From assembly GCF_009669325.1 (NCBI RefSeq), contig NZ_SZWE01000001.1, positions 2,824,490-2,888,489 on the forward strand: a stretch of 64,000 nucleotides of DNA, in the 5' to 3' direction. Every line of letters begins with the position of its first letter. The first letter of the stretch is position 1. The DNA comes from Roseovarius bejariae (GTDB lineage Bacteria; Pseudomonadota; Alphaproteobacteria; Rhodobacterales; Rhodobacteraceae). A program made the translations under genes and the position numbers. This document shows positions 35,444 through 44,961 of this stretch, one piece after another. The notes under the pieces are model-generated. The model was not told the origin of the DNA. It made no database searches and saw only the letters and a program-made list of their open reading frames with translations.

Positions 35444-36562
35444 ATGCGGGACATCTACCTGGATTTCAACGCCAGCACGCCGGTCGCACACGAGGTCGCC
35501 GATATCATGCGCCGTGCCCTGGAGACGGGGCACGGCAATCCTTCCAGCGGCCACTGGGCCGGGGTTCCCGCCCGCCAGATGGTGGAGCACGCCAGGACCC
35601 AAGTCGCGGATCCTCTCGGCTGCGCGCCGCAGGAGATCGTGTTCACGAGCGGCGGCAGCGAAGCGAACAACCACGCGCTGAAGGGGGTGTTCTTCGCCAG
35701 CGGCAAGGAACGGCCGCATTTTATCACGTCGAGCGCCGAGCATCCGGCCATCGTCGCGCCGCTTCGATTCCTCGAGCGCCTCGGCGCGCAGGTGACCTGG
35801 CTCCCGGTCGACGGCACGGGGATGGTCGATCCCGATGACCTGCGGCGCGCGATCACGGGCGACACCGTGCTCGTTACCATCATGCATGCCAACAACGAGA
35901 CGGGAACGATCCAGCCCATCGCGGAATGCGCTGCGATCGCGCGCGAGCACGGCGTTCGCTTCCACACCGATGCCGCGCAGTCGGTCGGCAAGATCCCGAC
36001 CAGGGTGGACGAACTTGGCGTCGATCTGTTGACGATGGCCGGGCACAAATTCCATGCGCCAAAAGGCGTAGGTGCGCTCTTCATCCGCGACGGCCTGCAA
36101 CTGGAGCCGTTCATCCACGGCGCCGGGCATGAGAGCGGTCGGCGCGCGGGCACCGAGAGCGCGATGCTCACAGCCGCGCTCGGCGTGGCCGCCAGTCTTG
36201 CTTCGGACCTGGGGCCAATGGAGCGGGTCCAGGTCCTGCGGGATCGCTTCTGGGACGCGCTGAAGAATGCGTTCGGCGACCGCGTCGTTCTCAACGGTCA
36301 TCCGGAACGCCGCCTGCCCAACACGCTCAACGTCGCCTTCGTCGGCCGCGTGGGCGCGGAGATCCTCGTGGCCATGCCGGAGGTCGCGGCCTCGACCGGA
36401 TCCGCCTGCCATTCGGGGCGGGACCAACTGTCTCCGGTGCTGGAGGCCATGGGCACAGAACCGCAGGTTGGCATGGGCGCAATCCGGTTCAGCCTCGGCC
36501 GCACCACGACCGCGAACGAGATTGACCATGTGGTGACGCGCCTGCGCCGGGTGCTGAGTTGA
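35444..36562 (+). CDS. Cysteine desulfurase (NifS/IscS-like aminotransferase V)
   Basis: PLP enzyme that releases sulfur from cysteine as a persulfide. 372 residues from ATG 35444 (GGGAGG upstream). The PLP lysine is Lys202 in AGHKFHAPKG; the catalytic Cys322 is in STGSACHSG. HTDAAQSVGKIP and SGGSEANNHALKG are also family-typical. It is not next to isc or suf genes, so it is more likely a dedicated sulfur donor for this cluster. The methyltransferase start overlaps its stop (TTGA). Confidence 0.92.
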   Translation: MRDIYLDFNASTPVAHEVADIMRRALETGHGNPSSGHWAGVPARQMVEHARTQVADPLGCAPQEIVFTSGGSEANNHALKGVFFASGKERPHFITSSAEHPAIVAPLRFLERLGAQVTWLPVDGTGMVDPDDLRRAITGDTVLVTIMHANNETGTIQPIAECAAIAREHGVRFHTDAAQSVGKIPTRVDELGVDLLTMAGHKFHAPKGVGALFIRDGLQLEPFIHGAGHESGRRAGTESAMLTAALGVAASLASDLGPMERVQVLRDRFWDALKNAFGDRVVLNGHPERRLPNTLNVAFVGRVGAEILVAMPEVAASTGSACHSGRDQLSPVLEAMGTEPQVGMGAIRFSLGRTTTANEIDHVVTRLRRVLS

Positions 36563-37314
36563 CGGAAGCGGAGCGGTCCGGCCCGGATCGGGGCGCGCAC
36601 GGCCCTGCGCTCGAGGATCTTCCTGACGCCTATGCGGACTGGCGCCGCAGCATTCTGGGCCGGATCACCGATGCGCTCGAAGAGCACCTTCTTCTGGACC
36701 GCATCGGCCCGGCACGTGGCATGCTCATCCTCGATGTCGGCTGCGGCGACGGCGTGCTGGCCACCCGGCTCGCACAGGCCGGCGCTCGAGTCACCGGCAT
36801 CGATGCCTCCGCAGACATGATCGCCGCAGCACGCCGCAGGGCGACAGCCGCAGGTGTCGAGGTCGATCTGGTCAAAGGGAAGGCTGGCAACCTTCCATTT
36901 CCCGACGAGCACTTCGATTGCGTCGTGTCGGTCGCCACGCTCTGCTTCGTCGATGATCCGCGCCCGACGATCCGGGAAATGGTCCGCGTCCTGAAGCCCG
37001 GTGGTCGGCTGATCTTGGGCGAACTCGGGCGCTGGAACCTTTGGGCCGCGCAACGGCGCATGAAGGGCTGGCTCGGCTCGAAGCTCTGGAGTGCGGCGCA
37101 TTTCCGGAGCCGGAGTGATTTGATTGCTCTGGCGCATCAAGCGGGACTACGAGACGCTGTCGTCGAGGGTGCAGTCTTCTATCCGCCGCTCGACATTGCG
37201 GCCCGCATCATGGGACCGGTCGATCACAAGATCGGCACTTTCACAACAATCGGTGGCGCGTTTCTTGTGCTCACAGCTAAAAGCCCCGTCGAGGCAACGT
37301 CCCAATTGCAATAG
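36559..37314 (+). CDS. Class I SAM-dependent methyltransferase
   Basis: 251 residues with motif I LDVGCGDGVLATRLAQ and the acidic SAM-ribose end of strand 2 at GIDAS; FDCVVSVATLCFVDDP and VRVLKPGGRLILGEL follow. It resembles UbiE/Coq5-type small-molecule methyltransferases. It starts at TTG overlapping the desulfurase stop. The substrate is unknown; a thiol or lipid is conceivable from context. Confidence 0.88.
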   Translation: MTEAERSGPDRGAHGPALEDLPDAYADWRRSILGRITDALEEHLLLDRIGPARGMLILDVGCGDGVLATRLAQAGARVTGIDASADMIAAARRRATAAGVEVDLVKGKAGNLPFPDEHFDCVVSVATLCFVDDPRPTIREMVRVLKPGGRLILGELGRWNLWAAQRRMKGWLGSKLWSAAHFRSRSDLIALAHQAGLRDAVVEGAVFYPPLDIAARIMGPVDHKIGTFTTIGGAFLVLTAKSPVEATSQLQ

Positions 37315-37381
37315 AGAATTTGAGGGGGCGTAAGAATAACCCGTTGAACCAGAAGATATCGGACATGACAGAGGGAATGAA

Positions 37382-37753
37382 ATGACCCAGAAGAGAACCG
37401 GCGACTGGCTGGCTGCCTTGGCAACGACATTTTCTCTCATTGCCTGTTATGGAACGCTTGCCGCGATTGCCGTATTGAGTGCACTTGGTGTGACAATTGC
37501 ACTGAATGAAGCTGTCTGGGCCAGCGCAATCGTGCTCTTTGCCGCTCTGGCATTTGTCGCATTGTTTTTCCGCTGGCGGAAGCATCGTCGCATTGCACCG
37601 ATCTTACTGGCCGGCATCGGGTTTCTGCTGATCGCCTTTACCATGATAATTTCCTACGAGCGGCTTATCGAACTCGCGGGATTTGCCTTCCTTTGTGCAG
37701 GAACGTTCGTCGATTGGCGCATTGGGCGGGGGCGAGGAAGTGACGTTGCCTGA
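37382..37753 (+). CDS. Small integral membrane protein, unknown
   Basis: 123 residues with four predicted membrane helices (about 9-30, 32-60, 66-85, 90-112). I do not recognise the family; it has no Cys pairs of the kind seen in MerC or MerT. It overlaps the following phosphorylase gene by 14 bases. Codon use is more AT-rich than its neighbours, so it may be a later addition. Confidence 0.6.
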   Translation: MTQKRTGDWLAALATTFSLIACYGTLAAIAVLSALGVTIALNEAVWASAIVLFAALAFVALFFRWRKHRRIAPILLAGIGFLLIAFTMIISYERLIELAGFAFLCAGTFVDWRIGRGRGSDVA

Positions 37754-38528
37754 GAAGCCGCCCATCCTTGCCGACAAACATTACGACGCCCCATCGGCCT
37801 TCACGCCCGAAAGCCTGCTGCGCGAGGCGCGCCGCCAGAAGGGTGCAGAGGCCGGTGCGGTGCCGAAGGTCTGCATGCTCGATCCCGACGGCGACATTGT
37901 TCGCCAGCTCCGCGCCGAGGATCGCGCGCGGCGGCACGAGGCGTGGGTCTGTTACCACACCGAGATGTGGGTGTTCGACCTTGATGGCCGCGAGATCGGT
38001 GTGGTGGGCTGCGCCGTCGGCGCCTCGTTCGCCGTGCTGGCCGCCGAGGAGATGTTCGCCTCCGGCTGCGAGCTCCTGATCAGCGTCACTTCGTCGGGTC
38101 AGATCTCGCCGAAGGGCGCGCCGCCGTACTTCATCCTGATCGACCGAGCGCTGCGCGACGAGGGCACAAGCTATCACTACCTTCCGCCCTCGGACTGGAG
38201 CACCGCGCCCGATCATCTTCTGTCGCGGCTGGACGGGGCGTTCGAAGGCGGCCCCCGCGTGCTGACCGGGGCGACCTGGACCACCGACGCGCCATTCCGC
38301 GAGACGGAGGCCGCCATCGCTGCAGCACGGGCGCGCGGCATTCTGGCGGTCGAGATGGAAGCTGCGGCGCTTTATGCATTTGCCAAGGCACGGGATCGCA
38401 ACGTGATCTGCCTCGCCCATGTGACGAACCAGATGGGTACCATCGAGGGCGACTTCGAAAAGGGTGAGGTCAATGGAACGTCAGATGCACTCTCTGTGGT
38501 TTCCAGGGTCGTAACTTGTCTTACGTGA
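37740..38528 (+). CDS. PNP/UDP-type nucleoside phosphorylase family protein
   Basis: 262 residues, starting at GTG 37740 with CGAGGAA upstream. Family-like stretches are CELLISVTSSGQI and ILAVEMEAAALYAFA (the purine/uridine nucleoside-binding MEAAA motif). It would cleave a nucleoside to base and (phospho)ribose; a role in disposing of SAH- or MTA-type products of the nearby methyltransferase is a guess. A decayed insertion sequence begins about 120 bases downstream. Confidence 0.85.
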   Translation: MTLPEKPPILADKHYDAPSAFTPESLLREARRQKGAEAGAVPKVCMLDPDGDIVRQLRAEDRARRHEAWVCYHTEMWVFDLDGREIGVVGCAVGASFAVLAAEEMFASGCELLISVTSSGQISPKGAPPYFILIDRALRDEGTSYHYLPPSDWSTAPDHLLSRLDGAFEGGPRVLTGATWTTDAPFRETEAAIAAARARGILAVEMEAAALYAFAKARDRNVICLAHVTNQMGTIEGDFEKGEVNGTSDALSVVSRVVTCLT

Positions 38529-38650
38529 CACGCAAAGCGGTGCCATATGCCACAGTCGCTGTTTGTCCGATACTTTGGAAGATTGAGCAACAATCTTGCA
38601 ACCGCATTGTTCTGCGGTCCACCAAAACGGCATAGCGGGGATCCTATCAT

Positions 38651-39864
38651 TAGCAGGCTGCTGAAGAAGTGTGTTTGGAAGGACGTTTTTCCGTCTGCCG
38701 TGGTTTGAAGGCCGGTCATCCGCGGATGCGGACCCCGGGCTGAGGATGGCTGCCGCGGTCAGTCGGCCAAGAGCTTCGGCAATCTTGTGAGGTTCCAGGC
38801 CGCCATGGTCATCGTGAACTGCGTTCTGCGCAACATGCGGCGTCACGACCATCCGCCTGAGCGCGGCGACGAAGTCGGCGCTGTAGTAACCTTTGTCCGC
38901 CCCAAGCGTCAGGGTCGGGTCGAACCCGGGGAATACCGATTGATCGTTTCCAGCGACGCCTTCCGCTCGCCGTGGCCGTCGGTGTAGGTGATATCCGCCT
39001 GCACGACCAGCCCGTTGCGGCTCTCCATCATCGTGTGGCCCATGACGCACAGCGTCGCCGCAGCACCCGGCGCCTTCTTGTAGAGCCGCGCATCAGGGTT
39101 CGTGACCGAGACATGGGTGGCGTTCGAGCGTTTCTCGCCCCGGAAGTTCACTTCGGCGTTGCGGTTTTGGCGGGGCGTGTTGGGCATCGGCTGGGTCTCG
39201 GTCTGCTGGGGCTGATGTTCGGTGTCTGCGGCGGTCTGCTGAGTTGGCGGTGGCGGCGGATCGCCTCGATTGTCGTCGCGATTTGGCGGCGCGCCATCCT
39301 TCGGCTGGAAACTCTTCATGGAAGCCCACGCCTTGACCAGAGTGCCGTCGACCGAGGAGTGCTCGTCCGACAGCAGTGGCTTGACCTCCGGGTGCGCGAG
39401 GATCGCGGCCATCACCTTGCGCGACATGTCGGTCATCAGCAGCCTGTCGCGGTTCTTGGTGAACACCGTGGGGATCCAGACCGGGTCATCGATGCTCAGC
39501 CCGACGAACCACCGGAACAGCAGGTTGTAGTCCATCTGCTCAATCAACTGCCGCTCGGACCGGATCGAGAACAACATTTGCAGAAGGCTGGCGCGGATCA
39601 GCCGTTCCGGCGCAATGAAGGGCGGCCCTCCCTCGTGTAGAGCGCGTCGAACTTGGCATCCAGGCTCGCCAGCGCTTCATTCACGATCTGCCGGATCTTG
39701 CGAAGCGGATGACGCGCCGGGACCCGTTCATCAAGGTCCACATAGCTAAACAACGCTCCGTTGGCTTCGTCAGTCCCGCGCATCATCACCCCCTTCGTGA
39801 CCTGAATAGGGTGAATCATGTCCTTAAACCCGTGTCGAGGCCGGGTTTTTCAGTAGCCTGTTAA
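38651..39864. mobile_element. Degenerate IS5/IS1182-like insertion sequence
   Basis: Imperfect terminal inverted repeats are visible at both ends: TTAGCAGGCTGCTGAAGAA from 38651 and, as reverse complement of 39846-39864, TTAACAGGCTACTGAAAAA. They match at 16 of 19 positions. A broken transposase lies inside. No clear target-site duplication is visible, so one or both ends may be altered. Confidence 0.8.
38759..39819 (-). pseudogene. Broken DDE transposase of the IS element
   Basis: Starts MIHPIQVTKGVMMRGTDEAN at 39819. A one-base loss near 39620 shifts the frame after YTREGRPS; the next frame continues RSERQLIEQMDYNLLFRWFV. A second one-base loss near 38930 follows INRYSPGSTRP. The third frame reads LTLGADKGYYSADFVAALRR to HVAQN, then jumps to TMAAWNLTRLPKLLAD and a stop at 38759. 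The jump implies an internal deletion of about 50 residues that removes the last catalytic region, so the element cannot move by itself. Confidence 0.85.
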
Positions 39865-39939
39865 GGCAGACGGTACTTTTGCGATTTATCCACTCTTATC
39901 ATAATGTTGCGTGCCGAGTGAACCTACAGAAGAAAAGCC

Positions 39940-41370
39940 TCACACAACTGCAATTTCATTCTGAGCCTCGATCGGAGTTTCACGCCTTTCGGCACCGCAA
40001 AGCGCACCTTGCGCATCCTGATCCTCGGGCCAGGTCAGAAGTAAAACCGCACATCCTTTAACGGTATGCTGTGCAACCGTTTCCGCCAGCCTCGCCACCT
40101 CAGTGGTCAAAAGCTGTTGACTGGTTTTTGACAAGTTCACTGCTACGTGAACCGGCGTCTGTGCTGGCAAGCCTTGCTGTATGAGCGATTCTGATATCCG
40201 AGCGGCTTGCCCGACCGACATATAGAACGCGGTCGTCGTGCCCGGACCGGAAAGCCGCGTGCAATCAGGCATAGGGTCTTTTTCATGACCTGTCCCTGTC
40301 GCCAGAACCAAGGTGTTGGCAACCCCGCGCTCGGTCAGGCTTTGTCCGAGGGCCGAGGCCGCAGCCGAAGCAGCGGTCACGCCGGGGACGATTTCAACCG
40401 GAACACCTGCGGCCTTGGCCGCTTTAATCTCTTCGCTGGCACGCCCGAATATGGCGGGATCCCCTGATTTGAGGCGCACCACGCGGCGGCCTTTGAGTGC
40501 CTCCGCCACGATCAATTGATTTATTCTCTCCTGCGGCCAACTGTGGGAGCCGACATGCTTGCCAACGAAAACCCGTTCGGCGTCGCGACGCGCCAATTCC
40601 AGAACCTCACCGTCCACCAAACGGTCATAGAAAATGACATCGGCCTCCTGAAGCCGCTCCACCGCGCGCAGGGTCATCAAATCACGTGCGCCAGGCCCTG
40701 CGCCGACAAGCGAGACACACCCCTTTGCTGCGTCTTGTGGGGCCTCGCCTGCGGTGATGGCGGATTTGATTTTGCGGGCCGCTTCGCGCTCTGCCCCGCG
40801 CACCCAAAGATCGCGCGGTGCGCCCTTGAACACCCAGGCCCATAGCGCGCGGCGATGTTGGCGCGGCACATGCGTCTCCACACTACTGCGCAACCGCCCA
40901 GCCAAACCGGCCAAGCCACCAAGGTTTTGCGGCAGCGTCCGTTCAAGGCGGGTTTTGATATCGCGGGTCAGGACTGGTGCGGTGCCTTCACTACCGATGG
41001 CGACAACGATTGGGTCGCGATCGACGATCGCAGGGGTGGTCATGTCGCATAAATCGGGCTGATCCACCACGTTCACCGCACATCCCATGGCCTTGGCCAC
41101 CCCATGCACCGCTGCGTCGAACCCCGGACAGCCGGTGCCAATGAAAACCATTGCCGCATCCTTGAACACTTCGGGTGACAAAACGGCGATGTGCTCAGCC
41201 TTACCGTCTGCGACAATGCCCCGAAGCTCCGGTTCAAGCTGGTCAGCAACCAGCACGATCCGGGCATCGGTTTTCAGCATTAGCCGGGTTTTCTGCGCGG
41301 CCTGTTCGCCGCCGCCCACGATGACAACGCGGCGCCCGCTGGTGCGGATGAACATGGGAAAGGCTTTCAT
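39940..41370 (-). CDS. cysG: Siroheme synthase CysG
   Basis: Makes siroheme, the cofactor of NirB, from uroporphyrinogen III. The N-terminal dehydrogenase/ferrochelatase half begins KAFPMFIRTSGRRVVIVGGG, and the C-terminal uroporphyrinogen methyltransferase half begins VSLVGAGPGARDLMTLRA with FYDRLVDGEVL and VRLKSGDPAIFGRA. 476 residues from ATG 41370 with AAAGGAG upstream; it follows the TrpD-like gene by 13 bases. It is the last gene of the nitrate operon. The interval 39865-39939 shows nothing. Confidence 0.94.
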   Translation of the reverse strand: MKAFPMFIRTSGRRVVIVGGGEQAAQKTRLMLKTDARIVLVADQLEPELRGIVADGKAEHIAVLSPEVFKDAAMVFIGTGCPGFDAAVHGVAKAMGCAVNVVDQPDLCDMTTPAIVDRDPIVVAIGSEGTAPVLTRDIKTRLERTLPQNLGGLAGLAGRLRSSVETHVPRQHRRALWAWVFKGAPRDLWVRGAEREAARKIKSAITAGEAPQDAAKGCVSLVGAGPGARDLMTLRAVERLQEADVIFYDRLVDGEVLELARRDAERVFVGKHVGSHSWPQERINQLIVAEALKGRRVVRLKSGDPAIFGRASEEIKAAKAAGVPVEIVPGVTAASAAASALGQSLTERGVANTLVLATGTGHEKDPMPDCTRLSGPGTTTAFYMSVGQAARISESLIQQGLPAQTPVHVAVNLSKTSQQLLTTEVARLAETVAQHTVKGCAVLLLTWPEDQDAQGALCGAERRETPIEAQNEIAVV

Positions 41371-41383
41371 GGCGGTCTCCTTT

Positions 41384-42334
41384 TCAAGCGGGGTGCAGAG
41401 GGGCCGTGGCGGTCCAGAGCGCGGCGGCCATATCGGCGGCATCCGAATGGCCAAGCGTGTCAAGCGCCAAGGCCGTGGTGCCAATGATCGTTTGCGTCTC
41501 AAAGGCCGGCAGGCTGTGCGGGTGTTGCGCCGCGACCAGCGGCGGGGCTGAGGCCACGGACAACCGCCGGGTTTCCCCGGTCAAGGCGGGCAGCGTCGAT
41601 TGATACACCCGGCCCCGCCGCAGCCCGAACGCCGAGATCCGTTTGGAGGGGTGGCGTTCGAACTCGCCCCCGCCGCCTTTGATCACGCTCAGGCCGTGCC
41701 ATCCCAACAAGGCAGCAGCATCGGCCTGCAACAACCGATAAGAGGGATGAAAGACACCCTGTACACTGGCATTTGCGCGCCCGGGATTAAGCATCCGGCA
41801 AACCGTGTTAATGCAAGATCGAAGGCCCAAAACCTCGCGCAAGGTCAACAGACGGAACAACGCGGGGTGCAGGGCCTCCAGTGGCAGATAGGCAATGCCA
41901 TGACGATCCAGAAAGGCGTTGGCCTCGTCCGCATTGCGCGCGGTTTTGATGCCTGCGGTTTCAAGCCCATCGCGCACCTTCCGGTCCGCCCCGTTCCAGC
42001 CATGCAGCAAAACCCGGTGTCTCGACCGCGCCACCATGGCGGCGGAAAACAGAAACCACGGGGCACCCCGGGTGCGCCCCGCCGCATAACTGGGCCAGTC
42101 CAGATCAACCGCCTCAATTGCAGGCGCGCTTTCCTGCGCCGCGCGGGCCAAGCCGGCGATTTCCTCGGCGGTTTCGCCCTTCATCCGCAACAGCATCAAA
42201 AGCGCACCCACCGCCTCGGGCGCGGCATCGCCCGACAGCATCGCGCGCATCGCCTTATTGGCCTCTCTCTCGGTCAGGGACCGCGACCGACCGGGACCAC
42301 GCCCCAGGGTGCGAACATGCTCTGCAAGACTCAT
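41384..42334 (-). CDS. TrpD-like (anthranilate phosphoribosyltransferase-fold) protein
   Basis: 316 residues related to anthranilate phosphoribosyltransferase and the YbiB/TrpD2 group. It has the four-helix N domain (TEREANKAMRAMLSGDAAPE; LLMLLRMKGETAEEI), but the glycine-rich PRPP loop is altered, here HGWNG, so it is unlikely to be a tryptophan enzyme. It overlaps nasA as ATGA within the nitrate assimilation operon. Its role there is not established. Confidence 0.85.
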   Translation of the reverse strand: MSLAEHVRTLGRGPGRSRSLTEREANKAMRAMLSGDAAPEAVGALLMLLRMKGETAEEIAGLARAAQESAPAIEAVDLDWPSYAAGRTRGAPWFLFSAAMVARSRHRVLLHGWNGADRKVRDGLETAGIKTARNADEANAFLDRHGIAYLPLEALHPALFRLLTLREVLGLRSCINTVCRMLNPGRANASVQGVFHPSYRLLQADAAALLGWHGLSVIKGGGGEFERHPSKRISAFGLRRGRVYQSTLPALTGETRRLSVASAPPLVAAQHPHSLPAFETQTIIGTTALALDTLGHSDAADMAAALWTATAPLHPA

Positions 42335-44961
42335 TGCGCCGCCTCCGGATTGTGCAGGTTTTGCAAAAGGGCTGCGATCTCGGGGCGGCAGGACCCGCAG
42401 TTCGTGCCCGCCCCCAAGGCCTCGCCAATGGCGTCGACCGAGATCAGCCCCTGCGTCTCGACCGCCTCAACGATGGTATTCACCCCAACGCCGAGACAGG
42501 AACACAGAACCGGCCCAGGGTTTGGCACATCTGCCGCTGGCCGCCCCTGAAGCACGCCTTCTGCCGCCGCGCCCGGCAATGTCACCAGATAGTCGCGCAT
42601 CACCGCGACGGGGCGGGGGGCGACGAAGAGCGCGCCGATCAGAGCGCCCTCCTCATGGAGCGCGATGCGGGCGGTGCCGCGCGCGGCGTCCAGGATCGAC
42701 ATGGCGCTGGCCCCGGGCGCGGCAAAGAGGCGTCTGGCCTCTTGCTCCCAATCGGTGGGGGGCGTATGCCCCGCCATCTCGGCGCGGTAGCCTTGGCCTG
42801 TGCGCGCCAGGGCCCAGTAATCTGCGGTCGGGGCCATGGCGTCACGCGACACGGCAAAGCCATACCAGGCGGCTTTGAACCGCGACAGGGCCACGACGCT
42901 GGCCTTGCTTTCCGGCTGGCCCGAGACCGGGTCGGTCTCTGCGGCGACCAGCCCGTCGATCCGCGCCGATGGCGCGGTTTCCCCGGTCCAATGCATCGGG
43001 GCAAAGACCTGACCAGGCTGCACGCTGTCGGTGATGCGCGCGCGCAGAATGGCGCGCCCATGCGGGCTTTGGACCTGTACAAGGTCGGCAGGCGCGATGC
43101 CTTGGGCTGCTGCATCCTCGGGGTGCAGCTCGATGAAGGGTTCCGGCATATGCGCCGCCAGGCGCGGGCTGAGCGCGGTGCGGGTCATGGTGTGCCACTG
43201 GTCTCGCAACCGCCCGGTATTGAGCCGAAACGGATAGCGCGGCCCGGTTTTTGAGGCGGGCGCTCGATAGCTCACCGGCACGAAGCGCGCCTTGCCATCA
43301 GCGTGGAAAAACCCGCCATCGGCAAAGAAGCGCCCGCCCGCGCGCATCGCCGTGACCGGCCAGCGGACCGGCACAAGCCCGGCATAGGCCGCGTCGGTCA
43401 TCCGCGCCAGCCCCGAGATATCGAAATCGCGCCCGAACTGGCCCGCAATCCCCGACAACGTGGCGTATTCGCGGAAAATCTCGGCCGGGCTGGCATAGTC
43501 GAAGGCCCGGTCAAACCCCATGCGCCGCCCCAGCTCGGCCAGGATGGCCCAATCGGGCCGTGCCGCGCCCGGGGCCGGCAGAACGCTGCGTTGGCGGCTG
43601 ATCGTCCGGTCGGAATTGGTGACCGTGCCCTCCTTTTCCGCCCAGGCCGTGGCAGGCAGCAACACATCGGCCAGACGCGCCGTGTCCGTGGCGGCGGTGA
43701 TGTCGCTGACCACGGTGAAATCGCAGCCTGCTATGGCATCGCGCACCGCGTCGGCCTCGGGCATCGACACGGCGGGGTTCGTATGGATGATCCAGAGCGC
43801 CTTGATCCGCCCGTCGCCCACGGCGCGGAACATGTCCACCGCCTTGAGCCCCGGCGCATCGGGCATCTGCGGCGCATCCCAGAAGCTGCGCACCGCGGCG
43901 CGGTGATCGGGGTTTTCCAGATCGAGATGACAGGCCAGCATATTGGCCAGCCCGCCCACCTCGCGCCCGCCCATGGCATTGGGCTGCCCGGTGACCGAAA
44001 GCGGCCCCATGCCGGGCTTGCCGATGCGGCCGGTGGCAAGGTGACAGTTCAGAATGGCGTTGACCTTGTCCGAGCCAGAGCTGGACTGGTTCACCCCCTG
44101 GCTATAGATCGTCACCACCTTTTCGGTCCGCATCCACAGCTCGCAGAATGCCTCGATCCTATCGGGGGACAGGCCGGTCACGCGCGCATCGTCGCTGAAT
44201 GCGGTCTCGATCGCGCGGTCGAACCCGTTGGTCTGGCGCAGATAGCCGGCATCGAGCGCCCCGCCTTCGTAAAGCGTGGTGAGCAGTCGGTTGAACAGCG
44301 CCACATCGCTGCCCGGCGCCAGCGCCAGATGCATGTCTGCACTGTCGCAGGTGGCTGTGCGGCGCGGGTCGATCACCACGATCCTGGTGCCGCGGGCCTT
44401 GCGCGCCGCCAGCAGGCGTTGATAGAGCACCGGATGACACCAGGCGAGGTTGGAGCCGACCAGGACCACGAGATCCGCCGCGTCCAGATCCTCATAGGTG
44501 CCCGGCACCGTATCCGTGCCAAAGGCGCGTTTGTGCCCCGCGACCGAGGACGCCATGCAGAGCCGCGAATTGGTGTCGATATTGGCCGAGCCGATGAAGC
44601 CTTTCATCAGCTTGTTTGCGACATAGTAATCCTCGGTCAGCAACTGGCCTGAGACGTAAAACCCGACACTGTCGGGCCCATGCCGCGCGATGGTGTCGGA
44701 AAACCGGTCCGCCACATGTTGCAGCGCGCTGTCCCAGTCGCAGTCCCGCCCGTCGACGCGCGGCGCCAGAAGGCGATGCTCCAGCCCGATGGTTTCGGCC
44801 AGCGCCGAGCCTTTGGAGCAGAGCCGCGCGTGATTGGCCGGGTGATCGGGATCGCCGCGCACATCCATCCCGCCTTGCCCGTCCGGGCGCAGCAGCACGC
44901 CGCAGCCCACCCCGCAATAGGGGCAGGTGGAGCGGGTTTCCGGCAGGCCAGACCCATCCAT
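42331..44961 (-). CDS. nasA: Assimilatory nitrate reductase, molybdopterin catalytic subunit
   Basis: Reduces nitrate to nitrite in the cytoplasm with a bis-MGD molybdenum cofactor. 876 residues. N-terminal [4Fe-4S] motif CPYCGVGC...LCSKG, then molybdopterin oxidoreductase domains (IGSANIDTNSRLCMASSVAG; QGVNQSSSGSDKVNAILNCH) and the dinucleotide-binding domain (GRLRDQWHTMTRT). The C terminus carries a BFD-like [2Fe-2S] segment with CSCLG and CGSC cysteines. ATG 44961 overlaps the nirD stop as TGATG. A GTG one codon earlier is possible. Confidence 0.95.
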   Translation of the reverse strand: MDGSGLPETRSTCPYCGVGCGVLLRPDGQGGMDVRGDPDHPANHARLCSKGSALAETIGLEHRLLAPRVDGRDCDWDSALQHVADRFSDTIARHGPDSVGFYVSGQLLTEDYYVANKLMKGFIGSANIDTNSRLCMASSVAGHKRAFGTDTVPGTYEDLDAADLVVLVGSNLAWCHPVLYQRLLAARKARGTRIVVIDPRRTATCDSADMHLALAPGSDVALFNRLLTTLYEGGALDAGYLRQTNGFDRAIETAFSDDARVTGLSPDRIEAFCELWMRTEKVVTIYSQGVNQSSSGSDKVNAILNCHLATGRIGKPGMGPLSVTGQPNAMGGREVGGLANMLACHLDLENPDHRAAVRSFWDAPQMPDAPGLKAVDMFRAVGDGRIKALWIIHTNPAVSMPEADAVRDAIAGCDFTVVSDITAATDTARLADVLLPATAWAEKEGTVTNSDRTISRQRSVLPAPGAARPDWAILAELGRRMGFDRAFDYASPAEIFREYATLSGIAGQFGRDFDISGLARMTDAAYAGLVPVRWPVTAMRAGGRFFADGGFFHADGKARFVPVSYRAPASKTGPRYPFRLNTGRLRDQWHTMTRTALSPRLAAHMPEPFIELHPEDAAAQGIAPADLVQVQSPHGRAILRARITDSVQPGQVFAPMHWTGETAPSARIDGLVAAETDPVSGQPESKASVVALSRFKAAWYGFAVSRDAMAPTADYWALARTGQGYRAEMAGHTPPTDWEQEARRLFAAPGASAMSILDAARGTARIALHEEGALIGALFVAPRPVAVMRDYLVTLPGAAAEGVLQGRPAADVPNPGPVLCSCLGVGVNTIVEAVETQGLISVDAIGEALGAGTNCGSCRPEIAALLQNLHNPEAAQ

